Assembly: GCF_963526985.1 (NCBI RefSeq) | Contig: NZ_CAURPW010000008.1 | Location: 44,166 to 108,165 of the forward strand | DNA from: an uncultured Campylobacter sp. | GTDB taxonomy: Bacteria > Campylobacterota > Campylobacteria > Campylobacterales > Campylobacteraceae | Direction of reading: 5' to 3' | DNA: 64,000 bases | In this document: positions 43,503 to 51,463 of the stretch, in pieces | Numbering within the stretch: position 1 is the stretch's first letter | Layout: every line of letters starts with the position of its first letter | The notes under the pieces: model-generated | Told to the model about the DNA's origin: nothing | Database searches by the model: none | The model's input: only the letters and a program-made list of their open reading frames with translations | Position numbers and translations under genes: made by a program

Positions 43503-44173
43503 ACGTACCTTGATGTTCGTTTTTCAAGCCTTCCTTGCAAAAAGGTAAGCAGCGTGCAAACGACCAAATAAATAAGCGCGGCCAGCACGTAAAGCAGCAG
43601 CGGCTCGTAGGTGCGAGCGGCGATGCGCTGGGCGACCATAAACATATCCACCATCGTTATGGATGCAGCCAGCGAGGTGTCTTTAACTAGCCCGATGAAG
43701 GTATTTGATAACGGCGGCAGCGATATACGTACAGCCTGAGGCGCGATGATACGGCGTAAAATTTGCGCGTGCGTCATACCTAGCGAGGTCGCCGCCTCCC
43801 ACTGCCCCTTAGGCACCGATAGGATCGCCGCCCTCACCGACTCGGACGCGTAGGCGCCGACGTTTAGGCTAAAAGCGATGATCGCCGCGCTCCACGTATC
43901 AAGCGTAACGCCGATAGAAGGAAGCCCGAAAAATACGATAAAAAGCTGCACTAAAAGCGGCGTGCCGCGAAATATCCAAACGTAGCCACCAAAAATCCAT
44001 CGTAAAATTTTCACGTTTGAAAGGCGCGCGATAGCGGTTATCACGGCGATAATCAGCCCGCAGGCAAAAGACGCCAGCGTGAGCGGTATCGTGACCTTAG
44101 CTAGGGCTTCTAGCATCGGCAGCAGCGAGCTTGAGACAAGCTCGATTATGCGGTTTATGCGTTCCGTGTCCAA
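43499..44173 (-). CDS. polar amino-acid (cystine-type) ABC transporter permease
   Basis: 224 residues from TTG 44173, chosen because GGAGG lies five bases upstream; ATG 44185 and GTG 44194 are in frame alternatives. HisM/TcyL family: LPMLEALAKVTIPLTLASFA, WIFRGTPLLVQLFIVFFGLP, and the EAA loop KGQWEAATSLGMTHAQILRR with IIAPQAVRISLPPLSNTFIG. Five helices. Works with the ATPase downstream and the binding proteins upstream. Confidence 0.92.
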   Translation of the reverse strand: MDTERINRIIELVSSSLLPMLEALAKVTIPLTLASFACGLIIAVITAIARLSNVKILRWIFGGYVWIFRGTPLLVQLFIVFFGLPSIGVTLDTWSAAIIAFSLNVGAYASESVRAAILSVPKGQWEAATSLGMTHAQILRRIIAPQAVRISLPPLSNTFIGLVKDTSLAASITMVDMFMVAQRIAARTYEPLLLYVLAALIYLVVCTLLTFLQGRLEKRTSRYV

Positions 44174-44421
44174 ATTTACCTCCATTTTTCGCACCGAATT
44201 TAGGCTTAAATTTACTCGTCGCGAGCCTTTGAGCCGTTAAATTTTGCTTGCAGGATTTACTCAAATTTGCCGTTTAGTTTTGCAAGCGGTGTTTTTTGCT
44301 AAATTTAAAATTCGCGGCTAAATTTAACGACTTTTAAATTTAGCCCGCAAATAAACCGTCGCCGCTAGCGTAAACGAGCGAGCTAACCCATTTGAAATCT
44401 GCTAAATCTGACCTAGCAAAT

Positions 44422-45174
44422 TTACTCCGAAACGTCCTTGCCGAAATATTTTTGCGAGATTTCTTTTAGCTTGCCCTCGGCCTTTAGTTCGGCTAGGGCT
44501 TTGTTTATCCGCTCGGTTAGCTCGGCGTTGCCCTTTTGCACGGCTACGCCGATGTAGTCTTTTTCGTTTCCGACGGCGGCGATTTTAACCGGAGCGGCAG
44601 GTTGATTTTTCGTAAAGTCCAAAAACACGATATTATCGCGCAGCACGCTATCTACGCGGCCTGCGATTAGCAGCTCCATACTTTTAGCAAAGCTATCGAC
44701 CGTGACGTTTTGAGCGCCGTAGCTAGCGGCGACTTTAGCCCAGTTGCTAGTAGCCGAGTCGGCATTTTTCTTGCCGTTTAAGTCGGCGAAGCTTTTTATC
44801 GAGTCGTTGTCCTTGCGAACGATGATCGCGCCGTAAGTAACGGTATATGGCTCGCTAAGTTCGTATTTTTTCTTTCGCTCCTCGGTAATGCTTACTTGGT
44901 TAAACACCGCGTCTGCCTTGCCCGCGTCAAACGCCGCTAGCATCGCGTCCCAAGGCGCGGTTAAAAATTCGATTTTTAAATTTAGCTTCTTGGCCACGGC
45001 TCTTGCGACGTCCACGTCGTAGCCGGTTAGCTCGCCTTTTTCGTCATAGAACGAAAACGGCGCGTAAGTGCCCTCGGTGGCGACGGTTAGCACGCCTTCT
45101 TTGATCGTTTTAGCGTGCAAATTTAGCCCCAAAGCCAGGATCGCCGCGGCTTTAAATAAATTTGAAATTTTCAT
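44422..45174 (-). CDS. cystine-type periplasmic binding protein, third paralogue
   Basis: 250 residues from ATG 45174 (AAAAAAGGAAAAAAC upstream); the longer frame from 45246 adds a head without a signal sequence. Signal peptide about 1-22 (LFKAAAILALGLNLHAKTI). The mature part matches the FliY/TcyJ/CjaA family: VATEGTYAPFSFYDEKGELT, GYDVDVARAVAKKLNL, APWDAMLAAFDAGKADAVFN and QVSITEERKKKYELSEPYT. Differs from its two neighbours in the ligand-loop region (NADSATSNWAKVAASYGAQN). Spacer of 248 bases to the permease gene. Confidence 0.93.
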   Translation of the reverse strand: MKISNLFKAAAILALGLNLHAKTIKEGVLTVATEGTYAPFSFYDEKGELTGYDVDVARAVAKKLNLKIEFLTAPWDAMLAAFDAGKADAVFNQVSITEERKKKYELSEPYTVTYGAIIVRKDNDSIKSFADLNGKKNADSATSNWAKVAASYGAQNVTVDSFAKSMELLIAGRVDSVLRDNIVFLDFTKNQPAAPVKIAAVGNEKDYIGVAVQKGNAELTERINKALAELKAEGKLKEISQKYFGKDVSE

Positions 45175-45201
45175 GTTTTTTCCTTTTTTTGGATTTACTT
45201 G

Positions 45202-45234
45202 GGCGCGAATTTTACGGCAAGGCCGCTTCGCGCC
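45202..45234 (-). terminator. hairpin between the second and third binding-protein genes
   Basis: GGCGCGAA and TTCGCGCC (8-bp arms, 45202-45209 and 45227-45234) bracket a loop containing a further GGC/GCC. It lies eight bases after the stop of the second paralogue and may reduce readthrough or protect the upstream mRNA. Confidence 0.45.
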
Positions 45235-45242
45235 AAAATTTA

Positions 45243-45998
45243 TCATTCGGAGATATTTTTACCGAAATATTTTTCGGAGATTTCTTTTAGTTTGCCACTA
45301 GATTTTAGTTCGCCAAGAGCCTTATTTATCTGCGCGATTAGCTCGGCGTTATCCTTGTGCGCGAGCGCGGCGGTAGGTATCGCCTCTCCGGTAAATACGA
45401 CCTTGATAGGCGCGTTAGGTCTTTGCTTGACGTAATCAAGAAAGGTCACGTCGTCGTTTATCGTAGCGTCCGCGCGCTTTTGGGCGATTAGCTCTACGCC
45501 CTTGCTAAAGCCGTCTACGACGACGACCTGCGCGCCGTGCTTCTCTGCTATCTGCGCCCAGTTGCTAGTGGCCGAATGCGCGCTTTTCTTGCCTTTTAGA
45601 TCGTCAAAGCCTTTGATGTCTTGCGTATCTTTGTGAGTTATCAAAACCGCGCGAGGAACGGTATAAGGCTCGCTAAATTCGTATTTTTTCTTTCGCTCGT
45701 CGGTGATGCTTACTTGGTTAAACACCACGTCTGCCTTGCCCGCGTCAAAAGCCGCTAGCATCGCGTCCCACGGAGCTTCGACGAATTCGACTTTAAGCCC
45801 TAGTTTATCGGCGACGGCTTTTGCGATATCTACGTCGTAGCCGGTTAGTTCGCCCTTTTCGTTGTGAAAAGAATACGGCGAATACGTGCCTTCGGTCGCG
45901 ACCTTTAAGACGCCTTCTTGGATGGTTTTTGCGTTTGCGTTAGTTAAAAGGGCTAAGCCCGCCAAAGTAAGTAGAGAAGATTTTAGTAAGTTTTTCAT
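45243..45998 (-). CDS. cystine-type periplasmic binding protein, second paralogue (attenuator-controlled)
   Basis: 251 residues. Signal peptide about 1-23 (LLKSSLLTLAGLALLTNANA). Family blocks: VATEGTYSPYSFHNEKGELT, GYDVDIAKAVADKLGLKVEF, APWDAMLAAFDAGKADVVFN, QVSITDERKKKYEFSEPYT and SAHSATSNWAQIAEKHGAQV. The E. coli cystine protein FliY/TcyJ shares the N-Q-V-T-I-S-D-E-R-K-K-K-Y-D-F-S block, so cyst(e)ine is the likely ligand. The ribosome binding site AAAAAGGACG is the 3' arm of a hairpin, and a Cys-rich leader ORF precedes it, implying cysteine-responsive expression. Confidence 0.93.
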   Translation of the reverse strand: MKNLLKSSLLTLAGLALLTNANAKTIQEGVLKVATEGTYSPYSFHNEKGELTGYDVDIAKAVADKLGLKVEFVEAPWDAMLAAFDAGKADVVFNQVSITDERKKKYEFSEPYTVPRAVLITHKDTQDIKGFDDLKGKKSAHSATSNWAQIAEKHGAQVVVVDGFSKGVELIAQKRADATINDDVTFLDYVKQRPNAPIKVVFTGEAIPTAALAHKDNAELIAQINKALGELKSSGKLKEISEKYFGKNISE

Positions 45999-46005
45999 TT
46001 TTCGT

Positions 46006-46123
46006 CCTTTTTAAATTTATCGTTAGCTATTCATTTAAAAAGGCTCGCGTATACGGATTAAGTAAAATTCTTTTTAAATGTTTAGCGACTTGCTAAGCAC
46101 TTAAAAAGAAATTCGTGCCTAGC
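46006..46123 (-). promoter_or_regulatory. cysteine attenuator: five alternating RNA segments before the second binding-protein gene
   Basis: In transcript order: segment 0 GCTAGGCAC (46123-46115), segment 1 (46113-46092, starting AATTTCTTTTTAAGTG and ending GTGCTTAGC), segment 2 CATTTAAAAAGAATT (46080-46066), segment 3 CCTTTTTAAATG (46043-46032), segment 4 ATTTAAAAAGG (46016-46006), which contains the Shine-Dalgarno. Pairings visible: 0:1 (9 bp, one G-U), 1:2 (about 14 bp, one bulge, followed by TTTT), 2:3 (11 bp, perfect) and 3:4 (11 bp, perfect). 0:1 + 2:3 leaves the ribosome site free; 1:2 + 3:4 hides it. Ribosome position on the leader ORF would choose the fold. Confidence 0.75.
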
Positions 46124-46126
46124 GCC

Positions 46127-46174
46127 CTAGCTTTTCATCTCGCAACAACACATGTCGCACATATCGCTTTTCAT
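46127..46174 (-). CDS. 15-residue Cys-rich leader peptide
   Basis: ATG 46174 to TAG 46127 encodes MKSDMCDMCCCEMKS, four Cys in 15 residues including a CCC run at codons 9-11. AAAGG lies seven bases upstream of ATG, and a TAAAAT -10-like box is at 46211-46206. The stop codon is four bases before segment 0 of the downstream structure. Too short for usual gene calling. Cys-rich leaders of this kind act as sensors of charged tRNA-Cys in other bacteria; here the role is inferred from its position ahead of a cystine-type uptake gene. Confidence 0.7.
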   Translation of the reverse strand: MKSDMCDMCCCEMKS

Positions 46175-46205
46175 GGTACGCCTTTCGTTTTAAATTTAAA
46201 CGACG

Positions 46206-46211
46206 ATTTTA
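46206..46211 (-). promoter_or_regulatory. candidate -10 box of the attenuator transcript
   Basis: TAAAAT on the minus strand, preceded by a T-run (CCTTTTTTTGCA) as is usual for Campylobacter sigma-70 promoters. It would start transcription near 46199, about 25 bases before the leader ATG. Confidence 0.4.
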
Positions 46212-46313
46212 TGCAAAAAAAGGTTAAAACAAAATAAAACTCCGCTAAATTTACGACGCACGACTTTGAGACGGGCGCAAGATAGGCGGCTAAAGTCTAA
46301 TCAATCTGCTAAC

Positions 46314-46336
46314 GGCGGCAAATCTGCCTTGCCGCC
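46314..46336 (-). terminator. hairpin after the first binding-protein gene
   Basis: GGCGGCAA and TTGCCGCC form an 8-bp GC-rich stem 20 bases after the stop codon. T content downstream is low. It separates the first paralogue from the attenuator promoter. Confidence 0.5.
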
Positions 46337-46355
46337 TCTAAATTTAAGCCTAAAT

Positions 46356-47123
46356 TTACTCCGAGATATCCCTGTTAAAATACTTCATCGAAATCTCTTT
46401 TAGCTTCCCTTCTGCTTTTAGCTCGTTTAGAGCCTTGTTTATCGCTTCTAGTAGCTCGGCGTTGCCTTTATGTACGATCGCTGCCGTATACATCGGCTCT
46501 TCGCCCGCCTTGATTAGCTTTATCGGGGCTTTTGGGTGCTGTTTTTTGTAGTCGTAAAACATCACGGCGTCGTCTATCGTGTCGTCGGCGCGCTTGGTGA
46601 TTATGAGATTTATCTGGTCGCTTAGGCTATCGGCTACGACGAGTTTTGCGCCGTATTTTTCGACGGTAGGGATCCACATACTATTTACCGAGTGCGTGGA
46701 GCGCTTGCCTTTTAGATCGGCAAAGCTCTTGATATCGTCGTTGTCCTCGTGCACGATGATCGCCGAGTATGAGGTCATGTAGGGCACGGAGTAGTCGTAC
46801 TTTTTCTTGCGCTCTTCGGTGATGCTGACTTGATTAAATACGACGTCTGCTTTACCCGCGTCAAACGCCGCTAACATAGCGTCCCACGAGGCTTCGACGA
46901 ATTTTGGCTTTAGGCCAAGTTTATCGGCGACGGCTTTTGCTATCTCGACGTCATAGCCCATTAGCTCGTCTTTTTCGTTATGAAACGAAAACGGCGAATA
47001 CACGCCCTCGGTCGCTATCCTTATGACGCCGTCCTTCTTGATCTGTTCGAGCGAATTCGCGCTCGCTAAATTTAAACAAACGGCTAATGCCGCGCCTAGT
47101 TTTAAAATCTGTTTTAGCTTCAT
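46356..47123 (-). CDS. cystine-type periplasmic binding protein, first paralogue
   Basis: 255 residues. Signal peptide about 1-22 (ILKLGAALAVCLNLASANS). VRIATEGVYSPFSFHNEKDEL-type start (written in part), GYDVEIAKAVADKLGLKPKF, ASWDAMLAAFDAGKADVVFN and QVSITEERKKKYDYSVPYM. The ligand region (STHSVNSMWIPTVEKYGAKL) differs from the other two, so specificity may differ. It follows the double-cubane gene by 32 bases on the same strand and is separated from the next paralogue by the attenuator spacer. Confidence 0.93.
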   Translation of the reverse strand: MKLKQILKLGAALAVCLNLASANSLEQIKKDGVIRIATEGVYSPFSFHNEKDELMGYDVEIAKAVADKLGLKPKFVEASWDAMLAAFDAGKADVVFNQVSITEERKKKYDYSVPYMTSYSAIIVHEDNDDIKSFADLKGKRSTHSVNSMWIPTVEKYGAKLVVADSLSDQINLIITKRADDTIDDAVMFYDYKKQHPKAPIKLIKAGEEPMYTAAIVHKGNAELLEAINKALNELKAEGKLKEISMKYFNRDISE

Positions 47124-47155
47124 GCTAACTCCTTTTATAAATTTTAATCCTAAAT

Positions 47156-48271
47156 TTAACCGAGCAGCTCGATAAACGCCTCTAAGCGCGTACGAATTTG
47201 CCCGACGTCTTGTTTTGAATAATCAGTCTCCAGCGACATATAGTTTGCTCCCGCTTCGCGGCTGGCTTCTTTGATCTTGTTCGTCTCGATCGCGTAGGTG
47301 TGGCAGCCGCTTAGCACTACGTCGATGACGCCGTGCGCTTGATACTCATAGATAAATTCTTTGATAATATCCGAGCGTGCGTCGTTTTGATACATCACAG
47401 AACAGGGGATTTTAAGGTAGCGCTCGGCGATATTTGCGACCAAATCGCCCTCTAGCCGGACGTTATTTTGATAGTTTTTCGTGCCGGTGCAGTTTTCAAA
47501 TGCCACCACGTCCGCGCCAAGCTCTTCTATCTGTTTGACGACCTTTTCGTAGATACCGCCGCTTGGACAGCCGGTAATGATGATGCGCTTTTTGCGTTTG
47601 GCGCCGCTCATATCTTTTTCTCGCAGAGCCTTCACATAAGAGCGCAGCATACGGATCTTTTCGCGTTTGTCGTAGATATAGTCGCTCGCAAATAGCACCT
47701 GATGCATCTCGCTACCGCTAATCGGGCTCGGATTTAGCTTGCCAAGCTCCATTAGCTCGTTTAGCGCGTCTCGCTCCTCGTTAAAAAGCTCTATCGTCTC
47801 TTTTAGCTTTTCGTCCGTTATTTTTGCGCCAAAACGCTGTTCCAGATAGCCCTTAAACTCCCGCAGCTCCTGCGTCCAGAGCTCTAGGCTGCGCTTATTC
47901 GTCATATTGGGTAGCTCTAAAACGCGGACCTCTTTATGTTCTGCCAGCAGCTCGTACATCTTTTTCTTGCCGTCGCAGGTCGTCTCTCCGACGACTACGT
48001 CGCTAGCGTTCATATAGGGGCATTTTTTCGTAACCGCGTAGCCGTAGCTTGCTTTTATTAGCGGGCAAAGATTACGCGGAAGCTCGGCGTGAGCGGCGTT
48101 TATCGGGCCCTCGTCCGAAGCGCACAGACTAACCGGAACCGCGCCCGCAGCGTAGATTAGCTCCTTTGGCGAATACGTACAAAACGTCCCCACGACGCTC
48201 TTTCCCTCGGCTTTTAGATCCTGAAGCGCCATAGAATTTCGCTTTTTAAGCTCCGCAAAATCATACTTCAT
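47156..48271 (-). CDS. double-cubane-cluster protein, 2-hydroxyacyl-CoA dehydratase family (YjiM-like)
   Basis: 371 residues, HgdB/BcrC/YjiM fold. Cysteines suited to cluster binding: VGTFCTYSPKELIYAAGAVP, LPRNLCPLIKASYGYAVTKK then CPY, ETTCDGKKKMYELLAEH, VVAFENCTGTKNY, and VVLSGCHTYAIE. Such double-cubane proteins receive electrons from an ATP-driven activase and perform difficult reductions; the physiological substrate of YjiM-type proteins is unknown. The activase gene overlaps its start by 11 bases. Its position immediately before a cystine-type binding protein hints at a sulfur-related substrate. Confidence 0.88.
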   Translation of the reverse strand: MKYDFAELKKRNSMALQDLKAEGKSVVGTFCTYSPKELIYAAGAVPVSLCASDEGPINAAHAELPRNLCPLIKASYGYAVTKKCPYMNASDVVVGETTCDGKKKMYELLAEHKEVRVLELPNMTNKRSLELWTQELREFKGYLEQRFGAKITDEKLKETIELFNEERDALNELMELGKLNPSPISGSEMHQVLFASDYIYDKREKIRMLRSYVKALREKDMSGAKRKKRIIITGCPSGGIYEKVVKQIEELGADVVAFENCTGTKNYQNNVRLEGDLVANIAERYLKIPCSVMYQNDARSDIIKEFIYEYQAHGVIDVVLSGCHTYAIETNKIKEASREAGANYMSLETDYSKQDVGQIRTRLEAFIELLG

Positions 48272-49022
48272 CTTTTCTCCTTTTTCCCATTATCGCAGCG
48301 CCCATCGCGCCGCAGTAAATTGCGTTTTCGCGAGTAAAAATTTCAGCCCCTAGATGCTCGCTAAGAAGCTGCTTAAAGAGCGGCACGTTGCTAAGTCCGC
48401 CGCTTAAAAAGTAAATTTGATTTTCCAGTCGTTTGATGAGAGAGGCGACCTTGTGCGCGGAGGAATCCACGATAGCGTAGGCGATCTCGCTAGTTTCGGC
48501 TCCGTTTGCGCTTAGCGAGACGATCTCGCTCTCGGCAAAGACCGTACAGGTCGAGCTAATTTTAATCGCCGGATTTTTACGGGCAGTTTTGTAAATTTCG
48601 CTAAGCTCAAGCCCCAAGCGACCCGCGCTGATCTCTAAAAATTTGCCCGTGCCCGCCGAACATTTGTCGTTCATGATAAAATCCGTCGGCTTGCCGTTTT
48701 CTATTTTGATCGCTTTGGTGTCTTGCCCGCCTACGTCGATGACGGTGCAGTCAGGCTCAAACAAAAAGTGCGCTCCAAGTCCGTGGCATAAAATCTCACT
48801 CATGCTCAAATTTGCGTACTCCACGCTAACGCGCCCGTAGCCCGTAGCCGTCACGAAGCCATCGCCGTAGCCTTTTTGCTCCAAATTTTGCTTGATCTGG
48901 CGCGCGACCTTGACCGCGCTAAAGCCGCTCGGTAGCAAAAATAGCTCGCAAAATTCGCCGCGCTCGTCCATAACGGCGACCTTTGACGAGGTCGAGCCGA
49001 TGTCGATACCGATAAAATGCAT
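48261..49022 (-). CDS. ATP-dependent activase of the double-cubane protein (HgdC/YjiL-like)
   Basis: 253 residues, ASKHA (acetate/sugar kinase-Hsp70-actin) fold. GIDIGSTSSKVAVMDERGEF at the start, DVGGQDTKAIKIENG (phosphate 2 loop), cluster-binding cysteines in NDKCSAGTGKFLEI and SSTCTVFAESEIVSLSANG, and YFLSGGLSNVPLFKQLL. It is a homodimer bridging one [4Fe-4S] cluster that donates low-potential electrons on ATP hydrolysis. Promoter region upstream contains a TATAAT and a 14-bp palindrome. Confidence 0.9.
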   Translation of the reverse strand: MHFIGIDIGSTSSKVAVMDERGEFCELFLLPSGFSAVKVARQIKQNLEQKGYGDGFVTATGYGRVSVEYANLSMSEILCHGLGAHFLFEPDCTVIDVGGQDTKAIKIENGKPTDFIMNDKCSAGTGKFLEISAGRLGLELSEIYKTARKNPAIKISSTCTVFAESEIVSLSANGAETSEIAYAIVDSSAHKVASLIKRLENQIYFLSGGLSNVPLFKQLLSEHLGAEIFTRENAIYCGAMGAAIMGKRRKDEV

Positions 49023-49731
49023 ACTCTAATCCGTAGAAAATTTTTCCGACACGCGGAGCTAAATTTGGGCGCAAATTTGAACCCGTAAAAATTAAATTTG
49101 CAAAATTATAAAAGAAATATTCGTGCAAACGTAAATCGCGACCGCGATCTAAACTTGGATGTAATTATAGCCAAAATCAGCCGTAAAAAGCGGCGAAAAA
49201 TTAAAAAATATTATTTTTTGGGTAAATTTTCTAACTCAAAAGGCGCAAAGAGACGATACGCCGAGCAAATCTGAAATAAAGCGTTTCGTTTTACCCTGCC
49301 AAAGCTCTCGTAACGCTGCGCTTGCCGCAAAGGTGCAAAAAATAAAATGCCGCTTAAGTCAAACACCCTTTTTCTTCTTCCGCCGCGCCGTAGTCTTGCT
49401 TTAAGTTAGCAGCCGCCATGCTTGCCTACACGCGTTCTTTGGTGGCGTTTAGGTCTGGATTTTTGCATTTTTTGAGCTTTTCAAGCGTGTCTGCAGCTAG
49501 CAATAGCAAAAGGCTCAGCTCGCTAGAAAATAAATTTAGCGCCGCAAGTAATGTTTGGAATAAAATCTTTATAGGTATATTTTTAAAATTTAACGCGCGA
49601 TTACGGCAAAAACGCGGCGGAGCGTTTTTCGGCTTAGACGAGAGATTTGGTCGCAAACAGAAATTTCAAGCAAATACAAAACGCATAAATTTACTAGACT
49701 TAAATTAATCGGCAAAGCAAAAGCCGCGAGC
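49023..49731. other. 709-bp spacer
   Basis: The first 130 bases hold the promoter area of the activase gene, with the perfect palindrome ATCGCG-AC-CGCGAT at 49135-49148 and two TATAAT-like boxes on the minus strand. From 49250 to 49730 there are only overlapping low-quality frames on both strands (96 codons plus, 76 codons minus), without ribosome binding sites. Probably decayed DNA. Confidence 0.5.
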
Positions 49732-50646
49732 CTAACCCCGCGCTTTGGCGATGCAAGCGGCGATAGCCTGCATCAAAGCGCCGCGAAATCCGCCGTTTTC
49801 AAGCGCGGCAAGTCCCTCGATCGTGGTTCCCGCCGGCGAGCAGACCTCGTCTTTTAGCGCGGCCGGGTGCTTGCCGCTTTGGATCAGACGCGCCGTCCCT
49901 TCTACGGCTGCGCAGACGGCGTCGTAGCAAAGCCGCCTAGGCAGTCCGCCCCGCACGCCCGCATCGGCCGCAGCCTCGATAAAGGCGCACGCATACGCAG
50001 GCAAGCTTCCCGCGATGCCCGTAAATGCGGCAAACCCGGCCTCGTCTATCTCGTAAATTTTGCCTATTTTAGCGATTATTTCGCGCACAATCTCTTTCTT
50101 GGGCTCGCTAAATCCCGCGTCAAAGCAAAGAGCCGTAGCCGACGCGCCGATGCAAGCCGCGATATTTGGCATCGCGCGAGCGATATAAACGCCCTCGCCT
50201 ACGATTTGCCTAGCGCGTTTTATGTCAAAACCCGGTGCTAAAAGAAGCAAAATTTTGCCCGCAAGCTCGGGTGCTATCAGGCGCAAGATAGCCTCGTAGC
50301 TAGCGGGCTTAGTAGCCAGCACGACCGCATCCGCTTCGCGCGCTAGATCCGTTTCGCCCGCGGCTATTTTTATGCCGAATCTCTGCCGCAAAGCTTCGTT
50401 TTTGCTTCTGGCGCAGGCTATGATTTCAAATTTAGTCTTTTTTTCGCATTCGCGCTGACTCGCGTTTTTGACCGTTTGCGCTAAATTTTCCGTCCCGCGG
50501 GCCTCGCTGCCGCCGTCAAATTTTCGCTCGTCCTCGGCAAAGCTTCGCCCCGCGTCCGCTTCGCCAGATTGCGCTCGCCAAAGCGCCTCTATCATCGCAC
50601 CGCCCATATTTCCGCCGCCGATAAAGCCGATTTTAGGATTTTTCAT
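49732..50646 (-). CDS. proC: pyrroline-5-carboxylate reductase
   Basis: 304 residues. The Rossmann motif GFIGGGNMGGAMIEAL (about 7-22) is followed by an extra ~45-residue polar insertion (about 24-72, rich in E, K, S) before the second strand FEIIACARSKNEALRQRFGI. Then VVLATKPASYEAILR, ARAMPNIAACIGASATALCF, and the C-terminal signature GVRGGLPRRLCYDAVCAAVEG with SPAGTTIEGLAALENGGFRG. Last step of proline synthesis. The insertion is unusual. Overlaps the lipoprotein gene upstream by four bases. Confidence 0.93.
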   Translation of the reverse strand: MKNPKIGFIGGGNMGGAMIEALWRAQSGEADAGRSFAEDERKFDGGSEARGTENLAQTVKNASQRECEKKTKFEIIACARSKNEALRQRFGIKIAAGETDLAREADAVVLATKPASYEAILRLIAPELAGKILLLLAPGFDIKRARQIVGEGVYIARAMPNIAACIGASATALCFDAGFSEPKKEIVREIIAKIGKIYEIDEAGFAAFTGIAGSLPAYACAFIEAAADAGVRGGLPRRLCYDAVCAAVEGTARLIQSGKHPAALKDEVCSPAGTTIEGLAALENGGFRGALMQAIAACIAKARG

Positions 50647-51272
50647 TTTGCAGCCTTTTTTAGAGTGCCGATTTTGACCGCCTTGCCGGCAAGCGCCTCG
50701 CGTACCGCCGCACTATCCGCCCAGATGGCGCTCGTGACCTGCCCGGGCGTCAAGGTATAAACGCCGCCCGTCTGCGCCTCGTCGCTAACCTTAAACTCGT
50801 TGCCCACAACCAGCTCATAGACGTCCTTCGTGTCGTTTTCAAATTTGATCGCCGCTTTTAGCGTCGGCGCTTCGCCCTGTTTCGCCGCGCCCGCATACTG
50901 CTCGAGCATGTTTTTGCTAAGCTTGCCGTAGACGCCGCCGTCTGGGCTTAGATATATCCGCACGGCGCGCTTGTCCGAGTTTTTGCCGTCCTTTTCGCCC
51001 TTACCGACGCTCACGCTCATCTCGTAGGCGGTTTCTCCCGTCGGAAAATCCTTAAATTTAGCGTCCGGGACGAAAACCCGCACGTTGTCCGTTACCGTCT
51101 TCGTTTCGTGCGTCTGCGGCGTTATGCCAGTTAGCACGATCGTGGATTTCACGTCCGCGCTTTTATCCGAAGCAAGCGCCGAGATCGGTACCCGCGTAAG
51201 TAGCGTCGTCTCGTAGCAACCGCTAAAAACAAACGCCGCAGCAAAAGCAAAGATAAATTTTAGTTTTTTCAT
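50643..51272 (-). CDS. lipoprotein of unknown function
   Basis: 209 residues, lipoprotein signal IFAFAAAFVFSGCYETTLL with Cys at residue 19. The mature part, including LTRVPISALASDKSADVKST, VRVFVPDAKFKDFPTGETAY and ELVVGNEFKVSDEAQTGGVY, looks beta-rich. I do not recognise the family, though similar phage-lambda Bor/rexB-distant lipoproteins with TTLLTRVP starts exist in my memory. Coupled to proC by a four-base overlap. Confidence 0.7.
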   Translation of the reverse strand: MKKLKFIFAFAAAFVFSGCYETTLLTRVPISALASDKSADVKSTIVLTGITPQTHETKTVTDNVRVFVPDAKFKDFPTGETAYEMSVSVGKGEKDGKNSDKRAVRIYLSPDGGVYGKLSKNMLEQYAGAAKQGEAPTLKAAIKFENDTKDVYELVVGNEFKVSDEAQTGGVYTLTPGQVTSAIWADSAAVREALAGKAVKIGTLKKAAK

Positions 51273-51463
51273 CGGTTTCCTTTAAATTTACACCGATTTT
51301 AGCATAAATTTCGCCTTTGCGCGCTTGCGCGCCGACTCGCGACGGGTCAAATTTCATCGCCGAAAAAGTCGCCGCCCACGTCGCAAATCTAGGTATCTTG
51401 CCGCACCGAAAAAATATTAATTCGGCTTTAAATTTAACCCCAAATTTAAACGTAAAACGATAA

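Noticed and set aside
46356..47155. A second Cys leader ahead of the first binding-protein gene
   Set aside because: The spacer to the double-cubane gene is only 32 bases, with no ORF or hairpin.
49418..49708. 96-codon plus-strand frame overlapping a 76-codon minus-strand frame
   Set aside because: Both are low-complexity, Ser/Leu-rich and without ribosome sites. They look like mutual shadows in decayed DNA.
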